Below, in pieces: positions 18,896 through 27,411 of a stretch of DNA of 64,000 nucleotides. Both the position numbers and the translations under genes were made by a program. The notes beneath the pieces are model-generated. The model ran no database searches. It worked only from the letters and a program-made list of their open reading frames with translations, and was not told the DNA's origin. Numbering within the stretch: the stretch's first letter is position 1; the number at the start of each line of letters is the position of its first letter. Source of the stretch: CAVQMB01 sp963713445 (GTDB taxonomy: Bacteria; Pseudomonadota; Gammaproteobacteria; Competibacterales; Competibacteraceae); the NCBI GenBank assembly GCA_963713445.1, contig CAVQMB010000007.1, positions 95,012-159,011 on the forward strand. Direction: 5' to 3'.

Positions 18896-19085
18896 TGGGG
18901 TCAGGTCTATTATTGAAATATCATTCGCACTGAAAGGTTCGTTTGCCGGTGCTCACGCACGGGTAAGGGGCATAGGTTCGAGGTCTCGTGTGACAACATC
19001 GTTTGAGAAGGGGACGGGCGTCCGTCGCGTTATTCGACGCAAACCAGGAGACTCGGCCGAGTGCGTTCAGCCTGCCGTCTTCCCT
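18894..19085 (+). repeat. Dispersed repeat copy 2 (GGGGTCAG-headed)
   Basis: The head, AATGGGGTCAGG-CTATTA-TGAAA-CATTCGC-CTG, matches 9064-9104. TGACAACATCG and AAACCAGGAGACT-GGCCGA are also shared, in the same order and orientation. No coding capacity is evident. The copies have diverged, so the event is old. Confidence 0.6.
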
Positions 19086-19483
19086 ACGCTGACTATCGCG
19101 CATTTGGCATGAAGCGGAGTGACGAGATTCGCCAATGAGTGCGGGCCGGATGCTTTGCAGGCGAACACGGGAGGCTCACACTTCCGTCACCAAAAGCGCA
19201 GGACACGGTTCGAAAGCCTTCAAGGAAGGAGTTCACCTTGGGTCCAAATGTGGAGATCAATCTTCATCCTGTACCCGGAGGCTCGCAGCCTGGTTTCGCG
19301 TTTTGACCCTGGAGGGGGCAGGCTGACGAGGGCCGGAGTCGGTGCTGGTTTACGACGGTTCCATGAGCATTACAGCCTTGCCAATTCATCAGCCAGGTCC
19401 TTGGGCAGTTTGCCAATCCCCGAAAGCAGTTGCTGATGATGCTTGCTATGGAAAGCCGACCCTGGATCAGCCTGGGAAAGGCG
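19086..19483. other. No recognisable gene
   Basis: About 400 bases between the repeat and the hipA 3' end. Short open frames exist on both strands, but none has a ribosome-binding site, a family resemblance or neighbours that would support it. It is probably remnant DNA of the same element-rich patch. Confidence 0.4.
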
Positions 19484-20796
19484 TTATTGTGCAAGCTGCA
19501 AAAAGCGCAAACGCGCGATCACGGCGTCTTCCACGGCGCTATGGATGGCTGCAGGAAAATCGGCCGGCAGTTCGCTTTCGATTTGTGCCATGGCCTGGTT
19601 AGCGCGCGCGGCTGTCTCTTCGATCGCATCGCGGACCAGGGTTCTCGGCAGTCCCGCTTCTTCACCGGTCTGGGAAAAATGCCGCCTCTGGATTTCGCCG
19701 ATTTTGTAATGCCGGTTGGTGCCGACCGACATGGCGAGCTTCATGTCTTTACGCTCAATCTGGCACGCGGCAAGGCTCGGCTGGGCGGTAAGCACATCAT
19801 AGAGTGGTGTCAGGTGATAAGTGCCTCCGGATCCCAGGAAAATGCTGAAATTCTTGGCATGGCCATCTGTCGCGCCGATGAGCCAGAACAGCAGTTGCGC
19901 TTTGAAGACGGTGGTCTGATCGGTGGCCGGATTATCGCTGCCGTTGAGCAAATCCAGCACCTGGACCAGGCCGGGGCCGCCTTCGCTTTGATATTTCCGG
20001 GTCGGCGGTATCGACAGGGCCTGGCAACAATCTTCCTGCGGCAGGCGCAGCAGCCGCCCGTCCTTCGTCCAGCGGCGGTCGAAGCGTTCGATCACAAGCG
20101 CCTTGGTCGTGCCGAACGTGCGAATGTCGGCCTTGTTCATTGGCAGGCCGAAGGCGGCGGCGAGTTTCAGGCAGTAATATTCATTCTCGACACTATTGGA
20201 CAAGTCGATGCCATTTGGCAGCTTGCCGATCTGCGTCTTGAGGATATGGGTGGTCGGTGTTGTGCCGTGCGGTTTGAGCCACCGGTCGTCATGCCAGAGC
20301 AGGGCCGTCTTTTCCTGTGCGCCGGCGACTGAAATCCGGAACGGGTCGTCGCGGCCAAGTCCCAGCGGGGCGTGCGCCAGGCCCTTGAGCAGCTTTTCTA
20401 TGGCGTCATCGCCGACCGGTTCGCCTTTGATGACGGCGGCATCGGCGGTGAAATCGTCATCGGCGGCGGCAAACTGCAGGGCGCCGACACAGTCATGGCC
20501 GATGGCGGCAAGCAGGCTGTAGGCGTCGGTGCCGGCGGCGCCGACCGTTCGGCAACCCGCCGGCGCAGCGCATCCGAGTCCGGCAGAAGGTTGTCGAACA
20601 CGGCGATGACCGGCTCGCCCCGGTAAGCGTCCTCGCGCAGGGGCAGGGAGAGCGAAACCGGCAACGCGTGTTCCCAATCAAGCCAGCCTGGGTCATAGTG
20701 AAAGGTGATCGCGCCGCTGGCCGCCTTGTTCAGGTGACCGACAAGGCGGTTGTTCAGAAGAACGCGCAACGGGAGATGGCGGGGACGGCGCGGCAT
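19484..20796 (-). pseudogene. hipA: HipA-family serine/threonine kinase toxin, one frameshift
   Basis: Two frames together make a full HipA of about 437 codons. The N-terminal part (20796 to about 20550: LPLRVLLNNRLVGHL, PVIAVFDNLLPD) is in one frame. The rest (GTDAYSLLAAIGHDCVGALQ to the stop at 19484) is in another. One missing base near 20540-20560, in a GC-rich GGTCGGCGCCGCCGG stretch, explains it. Kinase features are intact: SVAGAQEKTALLWHD for ATP binding and GATDGHAKNFSIF with the catalytic Asp and Asn. A functional HipA phosphorylates glutamyl-tRNA synthetase or related targets and causes growth arrest. The start overlaps the hipB stop. The break may be genuine loss of the toxin or a sequencing error. 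Confidence 0.85.
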
Positions 20797-21047
20797 CAGA
20801 AGATATCCTCGATATCGGCGCCGCCGCTCTTGGTGCGCGAAACGATGCGGAACTCCAGATCCAGCGCGGCGAGGACGGTGAGAATGGTTTCGAGCCTGGC
20901 GGCCGGATTGCCGGTCTCGATCAGGGAAACGGTTTCCTGGCGCAACCCGGCCTTCTCGCCAAGCGCCGTCTGGGTGAGCCCGTGCTTTTTACGGGCGCGG
21001 CGCACCACGTTGCCGATTTGTTTGGGTGTACGGGCAAGATCAGTCAT
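20796..21047 (-). CDS. hipB: HipB-like antitoxin, XRE-family repressor
   Basis: 83 residues. A helix-turn-helix of the XRE/Cro type is visible: IGNVVRRARKKHGLTQTALG then LRQETVSLIETG, about residues 10-48. The tail ends ADIEDIF. HipB binds HipA and represses the operon. It precedes hipA with an overlapping stop/start, the usual order. The upstream inverted repeat at 21066-21110 is a good operator candidate. Confidence 0.88.
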   Translation of the reverse strand: MTDLARTPKQIGNVVRRARKKHGLTQTALGEKAGLRQETVSLIETGNPAARLETILTVLAALDLEFRIVSRTKSGGADIEDIF

Positions 21048-21065
21048 GATTTTCTCCAGCTTTAT

Positions 21066-21110
21066 TATGCGCTAATTACGATAAATTTGAAATATCGCAT
21101 CTAGCGCATA
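21066..21110 (-). promoter_or_regulatory. Inverted repeat operator candidate upstream of hipBA
   Basis: TATGCGCTA at 21066-21074 and TAGCGCATA at 21102-21110 are perfect inverted copies, centred 36 bases apart. They flank an AT-rich core that includes GATAAATTTGAAATATC. The pair starts 19 bases upstream of the hipB start. Two spaced palindromic half-operators suit a dimeric XRE repressor. Confidence 0.5.
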
Positions 21111-21465
21111 TCATTGCCTTATGGTGGTTGTCACATAAAATTACTTTATCCGAAATGCCGCATAAACGAGCCGGTGGGTCGCCCTGTTCGTCACAAAGCC
21201 CTTTTGCCTTTTCGAACCAATGGGGTCAGGCGGGTAGGTAAGAATTTTCTGCCATCCTTCAGTCCGGGCAAATATTACGCAAGCCCCGATGCCGCACCTG
21301 CCACGCTACGTCGTCCCCAGCGATGTCCAAATCACATGTTTACACGTGGGGAGAGGGCTCCTATTCTTCCTACGCTCTCGCCAACGTACCGGGAAAGGCG
21401 CAAACGCGGCTAGAGCACCGGGACGAGCGGGCGCAACATTTCGAATCACGCGTGGAGCACGAACC
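21111..21465. other. Intergenic region with a GGGGTCAG motif
   Basis: No gene is supported. AATGGGGTCAGG at 21219-21230 repeats the head of the dispersed repeats and the REP element terminus. The open frame reading into the methyltransferase from 21289 lacks family similarity before residue 60, so the gene is started at 21466. Confidence 0.45.
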
Positions 21466-22089
21466 ATGAACCGCTGGGACGAACGCTACAGTGCCGAGGA
21501 TTATGCCTACGGCCCGGAACCCAATGACTTTCTGGCCGCGCACGCCCATAAGCTGCCTGCCGGCCGCATCCTGTGCCTGGCCGAGGGTGAAGGCCGTAAC
21601 GCGGTCTTCCTGGCCTCGTTGGGTTACCAAGTCACGGCTGTGGACCAGTCCGCCGTGGGCATGCGGAAAGCGCGCAAGCTGGCGGAACAAAAAGGCGTGA
21701 CGATCGATACGATCGTGGCCGACCTGGCCGAATTCGCGATCGCGCGCAATACCTGGGACGGCATTGTCTCGATTTCCGCCCATGTGCCCGGGAGTATTCG
21801 CAAAGGCTTGCATCACCGCGTGGTCGCGGGGCTCAAACCGGGCGGCGTCTTCCTGCTCGAGGCCTATACGCCGCGGCAACTCGAAACGGCCGGCAAGGGC
21901 GGACCCGGCCCGGACCAACGCGAACGGTTCATGACCCTCGCCGAACTGCACCAAGAGCTGGACGGGCTCGACTTCGAAATCGCCAGGGAAACCGAGCGCG
22001 AAGTCAACGAGGGAACGTACCACTCGGGGCCCGGGGCCGTCGTGCAGATCATTGCCCGAAAGCCTGCCACTGCAAACCATTCTGCTTAA
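21466..22089 (+). CDS. Class I SAM-dependent methyltransferase, TehB/tellurite-resistance-like
   Basis: 207 residues from ATG 21466, chosen because MNRWDERYSAEDYAYGPEPN is the family's usual beginning. SAM-binding features are RILCLAEGEGRNAVFLASLG (motif I), VTAVDQSAVGM with the acidic residue after strand 2, and the GGVFLLEAYTP region of motif IV. Relatives of this short family are annotated as tellurite-resistance or thiol/chalcogen methyltransferases. The true substrate is not evident. The gene stands alone between hipBA and the formaldehyde genes. Confidence 0.8.
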   Translation: MNRWDERYSAEDYAYGPEPNDFLAAHAHKLPAGRILCLAEGEGRNAVFLASLGYQVTAVDQSAVGMRKARKLAEQKGVTIDTIVADLAEFAIARNTWDGIVSISAHVPGSIRKGLHHRVVAGLKPGGVFLLEAYTPRQLETAGKGGPGPDQRERFMTLAELHQELDGLDFEIARETEREVNEGTYHSGPGAVVQIIARKPATANHSA

Positions 22090-22128
22090 TGCAGAAGGCC
22101 GTTTGGGCGCAGTCGTTTCCGCGGCCTG

Positions 22129-22248
22129 CTACAGCGCGGCAGTGAGCTTGCCGCACTTGTCGGTCAGGCGCGTGTTCTCGCTATAGTCCACGGGACACTC
22201 GATGATGGTGACCGTATTCTGTGCAAGCGCTTCCTCGAGCGCGGGCAG
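22129..22248 (-). pseudogene. C-terminal remnant of a catabolic acetolactate-synthase-like gene
   Basis: About 40 residues remain (LPALEEALAQNTVTIIECPV, then DYSENTRLTD) before a stop. They correspond to the extreme C-terminus of AlsS-type thiamine-diphosphate enzymes. Upstream sequence is unrelated and overlaps the frmA promoter. It marks a deletion or rearrangement junction. Confidence 0.55.
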
Positions 22249-22355
22249 GATCCATATCCGGTTGCCGGGCACACAAGCGCCTCCTATACTGCCGTTCGCC
22301 GCCGAGGCGTCTACCCCAGGGTCGCCCGGCATCGCCCATGCAGAGGAGAACGTTG

Positions 22356-23468
22356 ATGAAATCCCGAGCCGCCGTTGCCTTCGCACCCGCGAAGCCGCTC
22401 GAAATCGTCGAACTCGATGTCGCGCCGCCTAACGCCGGCGAAGTGCTCGTGCGGATCGTCGCCACCGGTGTATGCCACACCGACGCCTTTACCCTGAGCG
22501 GCGAGGATCCCGAAGGCATTTTCCCGGCGGTGCTTGGACACGAGGGCGGCGGCATCGTCGAGGAAGTCGGCGAAGGGGTTACCAGCGTCAAGCCAGGCGA
22601 CCACGTCATTCCGCTCTACACGGCCGAATGCGGCAAGTGCAAGTTCTGCCTCTCGGGCAAGACCAACCTGTGCCAGGCGGTGCGCACCACCCAGGGCAAG
22701 GGCCTGATGCCGGATGGCACCACACGCTTTTCGCTCGACGGCAAGCCGATCTTTCACTACATGGGCACAAGCACCTTCAGTGAGTACACCGTCGTGCCGG
22801 AGATCTCGCTCGCGGTCATCAACAAGGAAGCACCACTGGAGCAAGTGTGCCTGCTCGGCTGCGGCGTCACCACGGGCATCGGTGCGGTGAAGAACACGGC
22901 CAAGGTGGAGCCGGGCAGCACGGTCGCCGTGTTCGGCCTCGGCGGCATCGGCCTCGCCGTCATCCAGGGTGCGGTGATGGCCAAGGCCGGTCGGATCATC
23001 GCCGTCGACCTCAACCCGGGCAAGTTCGAACTCGCCCGACAGATGGGTGCCACCGACTGCGTGAACCCGAAGGAGCATGGCGATACGCCGATCCAGGCCG
23101 TCATCGTCGAGATGACTGACGGCGGCGTGGACTACAGCTTCGAGTGCATCGGCAACGTGGATGTGATGCGCGCCGCGCTGGAGTGCTGCCACAAGGGCTG
23201 GGGCGAGAGCACGATCATCGGTGTCGCCGGTGCGGGACAGGAAATCCGCACCCGCCCGTTCCAGCTGGTGACCGGACGGGTATGGCGCGGCTCGGCCTTC
23301 GGCGGCGTGAAGGGCCGCAGCCAGCTGCCCGGCATGGTGGAGCAAGCCATGACCGGCGAGATCGCCCTCGACCCGTTCATCACGCACGCGATGCCACTCG
23401 AGCGAATCAACGAAGCCTTCGACCTCATGCACGAAGGTAAATCCATCCGTACCGTGATTCATTTCTGA
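22356..23468 (+). CDS. frmA: S-(hydroxymethyl)glutathione dehydrogenase (class III ADH)
   Basis: 370 residues from ATG 22356 with a GAGGAG ribosome-binding site; the frame is open upstream to 22221 without family similarity. It is a zinc-dependent medium-chain dehydrogenase. GVCHTDAFTLSG and GHEGGGIVEEVG hold catalytic zinc ligands, CGKCKFCLSGKTNLC holds the four structural zinc cysteines, and GLGGIGLAVIQG is the NAD-binding turn. The length is right for the family. It oxidises the spontaneous formaldehyde-glutathione adduct to S-formylglutathione with NAD+. It is followed after one base by the hydrolase of the next step. This is the expected formaldehyde sink for the amine demethylases seen elsewhere in the window. 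Confidence 0.96.
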   Translation: MKSRAAVAFAPAKPLEIVELDVAPPNAGEVLVRIVATGVCHTDAFTLSGEDPEGIFPAVLGHEGGGIVEEVGEGVTSVKPGDHVIPLYTAECGKCKFCLSGKTNLCQAVRTTQGKGLMPDGTTRFSLDGKPIFHYMGTSTFSEYTVVPEISLAVINKEAPLEQVCLLGCGVTTGIGAVKNTAKVEPGSTVAVFGLGGIGLAVIQGAVMAKAGRIIAVDLNPGKFELARQMGATDCVNPKEHGDTPIQAVIVEMTDGGVDYSFECIGNVDVMRAALECCHKGWGESTIIGVAGAGQEIRTRPFQLVTGRVWRGSAFGGVKGRSQLPGMVEQAMTGEIALDPFITHAMPLERINEAFDLMHEGKSIRTVIHF

Positions 23469-23469
23469 G

Positions 23470-24297
23470 ATGGAACGCGTCGAATCCCATGCCTGCTTCG
23501 GCGGCACGCAAACGGTCTGGGCACATGATTGCGAGACATTGGACTGCCCGATGCGCTTTGGCGTATACCTGCCCCCGCAGGCGGAAAAACAGCCTTGTCC
23601 GGTGCTCTACTGGCTTTCGGGCCTGACCTGTACCGAACAGAACTTCATCGCCAAGGCGGGTGCTCAGCGCTTCGCCGCGGAACACGGCCTGATCATCGTT
23701 GCTCCCGACACCAGCCCGCGTGGCGAGGACATCGCCGACGATGACGCCTACGACCTCGGCCAGGGCGCGGGCTTTTACCTCAATGCCACGCAATCCCCGT
23801 GGTCGCAGCATTTCCGCATGTACGACTACGTGGTCGAGGAACTGCCACGCCTGGTCGAGCGACATTTCCCTGTGAATGAATTTCGCGGCGTGAGCGGCCA
23901 CTCGATGGGCGGGCACGGAGCGCTTGTCGTGGCCTTGAAGAATCCGGATCGCTACCGCAGCGTCTCGGCATTTTCGCCGATCGTTGCGCCGTCGCGGGTG
24001 CCGTGGGGCGAAAAGGCGTTCACGGCCTACCTGGGTCAGGACCGCGATGCCTGGAAGGCGTGGGATGCCTGCGAGCTGATCGCCGGCGGCGCACGCGTTC
24101 CGGAAATCCTCGTCGACCAGGGCACGGGCGACGACTTTCTTGCGAAACAGTTACGACCCGATCTGCTGCGCGACGCCTGCGACCAGACCGGTCAGCCGCT
24201 GGAGCTGCGCCTCCAACCGGGCTACGACCACAGCTACTATTTCATTGCCACGTTCATCGGCGAGCACATCGCTCATCACGCAAAAGCGCTGACATAA
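23470..24297 (+). CDS. frmB: S-formylglutathione hydrolase
   Basis: 275 residues. An esterase-D-family alpha/beta hydrolase: LYWLSGLTCTEQNF near the N-terminus, the nucleophile elbow SGHSMGGHGAL, and LVDQGTGDDFL with the catalytic Asp, then PGYDHSYYFIATF with the catalytic His. It hydrolyses S-formylglutathione to formate and glutathione. The gene starts one base after the frmA stop, so the pair is an operon. No FrmR-type regulator lies upstream; the region there carries an acetolactate-synthase remnant. The symbol fghA is also used. Confidence 0.95.
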   Translation: MERVESHACFGGTQTVWAHDCETLDCPMRFGVYLPPQAEKQPCPVLYWLSGLTCTEQNFIAKAGAQRFAAEHGLIIVAPDTSPRGEDIADDDAYDLGQGAGFYLNATQSPWSQHFRMYDYVVEELPRLVERHFPVNEFRGVSGHSMGGHGALVVALKNPDRYRSVSAFSPIVAPSRVPWGEKAFTAYLGQDRDAWKAWDACELIAGGARVPEILVDQGTGDDFLAKQLRPDLLRDACDQTGQPLELRLQPGYDHSYYFIATFIGEHIAHHAKALT

Positions 24298-24423
24298 GGC
24301 GCCAACATTATGATCACCACTGCAGGGTAGTGCGCTGTTTACGCCGATCTCGATTACCGATGGCATGTTCAACAACGACGTGATGACCTTGTTCGGCTAA
24401 AGCATCAGTCCTGGGGGAGCATC

Positions 24424-24674
24424 ATGGTCATTCGCATTTCGAAGGTGGCGATGGTGGCGGCCATCGCGCAAAGATCTAGGCCGTGATCGGGCTCATACTC
24501 GGTTTCCTGCTCTGGCAGGTTGGCTTCATGACCATCGGCGGCGAATGGTTCGGCATGTGGCAGTTGCAGTACTGGAATGGTGTGTCAAGCGCTTTCCGCT
24601 TTGTCATGGTGATCATGGCGGTACTTATCTTCGTGGTGATGCCCGACGGGGATCTGGCACCGCTGGGCGGGTAG
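24424..24674 (+). pseudogene. DUF2165 membrane protein with internal deletion
   Basis: MVIRISKVAMVAAIA matches the start of DUF2165 small membrane proteins. After a stop and frame change, GLILGFLLWQVGFMTIGGEW and FRFVMVIMAVLIFVVMPD match their C-terminal half. Roughly the middle half (about 70-80 residues) is missing. The preceding 24300-24400 bases hold another short coding-like piece (SITDGMFNNDVMTLFG then a stop) that I could not assign. A small family of unknown function. Confidence 0.6.
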
Positions 24675-24787
24675 AACCGATAGCGCATTCCGACTGGGCA
24701 GCTGTCTTTGCGGTTAACCACGGACACCCGATGGTGGGACGCGATGCGAGATTCTGGCGCTATCGGGAACGGTACGGTGTGATTAAG

Positions 24788-24803
24788 TTGACAGCGTTGT
24801 CAA
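24788..24803 (+). promoter_or_regulatory. Perfect inverted repeat TTGACA-N4-TGTCAA upstream of cytochrome c gene
   Basis: TTGACA and TGTCAA are exact inverted copies with a GCGT spacer, 93 bases before the cytochrome start. TTGACA could also be a -35 hexamer, but no good -10 follows at 16-18 bases. An operator for a dimeric regulator is plausible. Confidence 0.35.
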
Positions 24804-24895
24804 GCAGTGTTAATCCATGTGAATAAAATGGAGTTGTATAGTAATAAGAAAAATTTCCTCTTGAATTTTCACGGCTGAAAAACCGGGAGGCAGTA

Positions 24896-25351
24896 ATGAG
24901 CTCACGGAAATTCATTCGAGCGTTCGCAATCACCGCGGTGGTGGGTATCTGCATGCTGGCCACCAGCGAGCCGGCTTTTGCGCAGGATAAGGCCGTCCAA
25001 ATCAAACTCGGCAAATACGAATACATGGGACAGTGCGCCGCGTGTCACGGTCCCCACGGAAAGGGGGACGGTCCGGTAGCGGAGGTTCTGACGCAAAAGC
25101 CGAGCGATCTCACGCGGATTGCAAAAAGCTATGGTGGTACCTTCCCCACCGATGAGATTTATCAAATCATCGACGGCCGCAAGATGAGCAGTCCACACGG
25201 CGATCGACAGATGCCGGTCTGGGGCTTTCGATATATGGAAAGCGCCGTTGCACAGGCCGGTAAGGTTCCTCACGACGTGGACGCTCAGGAACTCATGGAA
25301 GGACGTATCACGGCGTTGGTGCAATATCTGGAGTCGATCCAGGCAAAGTAG
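24896..25351 (+). CDS. Periplasmic class I cytochrome c
   Basis: 151 residues. A signal peptide (IRAFAITAVVGICMLATSEP AFA) precedes one haem-binding motif, C47-A-A-C-H51, in YMGQCAACHGPHGKGDGP. A methionine in DRQMPVWG about 75 residues on is the likely sixth ligand. The C-terminal helix ALVQYLESIQAK is typical of monohaem cytochromes. It would carry electrons in the periplasm. An AGGCAG-type ribosome-binding site precedes the ATG. No oxidase or dehydrogenase partner is adjacent. Confidence 0.88.
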   Translation: MSSRKFIRAFAITAVVGICMLATSEPAFAQDKAVQIKLGKYEYMGQCAACHGPHGKGDGPVAEVLTQKPSDLTRIAKSYGGTFPTDEIYQIIDGRKMSSPHGDRQMPVWGFRYMESAVAQAGKVPHDVDAQELMEGRITALVQYLESIQAK

Positions 25352-26121
25352 TGCCCTGATCGTGCTGTTCAGGGCCGCCCGGTTTGGTCGACGGCCACGG
25401 GTGAGCCCTGACTGCGACACGGTGAGTCGGAACTCTGGTAGTCAGAGGTACAAGACGCTTCAGGTGCTCGATCCTACTCTCCCTTTCAATTTCCTCGAAA
25501 GGCAGATCGACGATCCGCCAGAGATCGGCGATCTTAATCGGGTCCTCCCGTAGGCTGATCCAGCAGCAGCACGTGCCGCGCCTGACCAGCCCACACCCGT
25601 GAAAGGACCAGCCCGTGGCTGATGCTCGGAACGTCAAGGCTACACGGCCTTTTCCATCACCGCCGATACGCGGTAGTCCAGACCAACTGGAATCCACGCC
25701 AGCCGCCATCTGTCAAGCCAGCCAAGAATTAATCCGTCAAAAATGCCGATCATCTGGCATTCCTCCGCAGTTGTCCTTGATCAGCCGACACCGCTAACAG
25801 TGTGACCTGGCTGAGCGGTCCTGTTACCGGCGCCGATTATAGATAAGGACTCTGAACGTGGACGCGCATTGACGCAGATCAAGCTCGGTCGAGTTCTCGT
25901 CTTTCATGAACCGATGATATGGCGTGAAAAGTCGTGCAGCATTGTGTTGAAATATAAGGGAATGATTTGAAAACGTCGGTGCGGGCTTCCATAACCCGCG
26001 TCTGCAGGGCAGACTCGACAGCCGCGATGCAGGCAATTCAGGCCTTAACCCAACTGCCGCCGCCAGGATGCAGTGCGAGGAATCGAAAGATACCCGACGA
26101 CCCGGGATGTGAAGAGACACA
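25352..26121. other. Long region without a supported gene, upstream of lar operon
   Basis: 770 bases. A minus-strand open frame (25709-25308) reads PIKIADLWRIVDLPFEEIER within sequence that otherwise looks random. It may be a decayed gene, but I cannot name it. Near 25869-25882 there is an FNR-box-like sequence. The last 100 bases probably carry the lar leader; a weak GAAGAG lies before ATG 26122. Confidence 0.4.
25869..25882 (+). promoter_or_regulatory. FNR/Anr-box-like sequence upstream of larA
   Basis: TTGACGCAGATCAA matches the consensus TTGAT-N4-ATCAA at nine of ten fixed positions. It is 240 bases before the larA start, farther than usual for activation unless the transcript has a long leader. 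Confidence 0.3.
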
Positions 26122-27411
26122 ATGAACATTGAACTGGCTTATGGCCACAGCGGAATCACCCTGGAAATCCCCGATGACGTCACCGCGACGGTCATTCGCA
26201 AGACGCCGTTGCCTGTGCCGGACGACCCGGCTGCGGTCATCGAGCGGGCGCTGGACAATCCGGTGGGGGCGCCTCCGCTGGTCCAGAATGCGACCGGTGC
26301 GCGCACCGCGTGCATCCTGATTTGCGACATCACGCGCCCCGTGCCGAACCGTCTGTTTCTCCGACCGATTATCGAGCGTCTGCTGTCGGCCGGCGTACCC
26401 GCCGCGGGGATCACGGTTCTCGTCGCGACCGGGCTGCACAGGCCCAATCTGGACGAAGAATTGGCCGAGCTGATAGGAGATCCGTGGGTGCTGGAGAAGG
26501 TGGCCTGTGTCAATCACTACGCTCGTAATGACGAGGACCACGTCATGTTCGGGAGCACGGCCAGGCGTGGCGTCCCGGTGGGTATCGACAAGCGCTTCGT
26601 CAACGCCGACGTCCGCATAGCCACCGGGCTTGTCGAACCGCATTTCATGGCGGGCTATTCGGGTGGGCGGAAAGTCGTCGCGCCCGGGGTGGCGCATCAT
26701 TCCACCATCAGGACGTTTCATTCCGCGCGGTTCATGGAGGATCCCCTGGCCACGAGCTGTAATCTCGACGGAAACCCGCTCCACGATGAGCAACTGGACA
26801 TCGTGGGCATGCTGGGCGGCACCCTCTATGGACTCAATACGGTAATCGATGAATCACGCAATTTAATCTTCGCCAATTTTGGGGAGATCATCGAAAGCCA
26901 TGCTGTGGCTGTGTCCTTTGTGCGTCAGTCCATCGAGGTGAAGGTCGGCCGCAAATTCGATGTGGTGGTCACCAGCGCCGCGGGTTATCCGCTTGACCGC
27001 ACGTATTACCAGACGGTCAAGGGTATGGTGACGCCCCTGGATATTCTCGCCGACGGGGGCACTCTGATCATCGCCGCGGAGTGCGGCGAAGGCCTGGGGT
27101 CGCAGGAATTCAGGAAGGCGCAGCAACGATTGGTAGAACTCGGGCCGGACGCCTTTCTGTCCACCCTTCTGAAGAAGGAACTCGCGGACGTCGACGAATG
27201 GCAGACCGAGATGCAGCTAAAGCCCATGCGTGTCGGCAGGATTATTCTGGTGGCTTCGACGTTGACGGAAGAGGACCGGCGACTCACCGGTGTGGACTGC
27301 CGGGATGACCTCAACGAGACACTGCGAACGGTGCTGCGGGAAACCGGCACTCGCGAATGTGCCGTGGTGCCGGAAGGACCCTATGTCGTGCCGTTCCATG
27401 GAACGGCCTGA
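26122..27411 (+). CDS. larA: LarA-family nickel-pincer-dependent 2-hydroxyacid racemase/epimerase
   Basis: 429 residues, the family's usual size. Catalytic features are in the expected places. VATGLHRPN has His106. VEPHFMAGYSGGRK has His174 and Lys184, the lysine that in Lactiplantibacillus LarA holds the nickel-pincer nucleotide. STIRTFHS has His200, the nickel ligand. LarA interconverts D- and L-lactate; relatives act on other 2-hydroxyacids, so the substrate here is not settled. The cofactor genes larC, larE and larB follow without gaps. The start codon of larC directly abuts the larA stop. Confidence 0.92.
   Translation: MNIELAYGHSGITLEIPDDVTATVIRKTPLPVPDDPAAVIERALDNPVGAPPLVQNATGARTACILICDITRPVPNRLFLRPIIERLLSAGVPAAGITVLVATGLHRPNLDEELAELIGDPWVLEKVACVNHYARNDEDHVMFGSTARRGVPVGIDKRFVNADVRIATGLVEPHFMAGYSGGRKVVAPGVAHHSTIRTFHSARFMEDPLATSCNLDGNPLHDEQLDIVGMLGGTLYGLNTVIDESRNLIFANFGEIIESHAVAVSFVRQSIEVKVGRKFDVVVTSAAGYPLDRTYYQTVKGMVTPLDILADGGTLIIAAECGEGLGSQEFRKAQQRLVELGPDAFLSTLLKKELADVDEWQTEMQLKPMRVGRIILVASTLTEEDRRLTGVDCRDDLNETLRTVLRETGTRECAVVPEGPYVVPFHGTA

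Noticed and set aside
19135..19260. Sequence resembling a group II intron end (GCCGGATG, GAACAC, CTCACAC)
   Set aside because: The domain V stem pairing could not be made and no reverse transcriptase is nearby.
22311..23507. 398-residue minus-strand open frame opposite frmA
   Set aside because: Antisense shadow of a highly conserved gene with skewed composition and no family resemblance.
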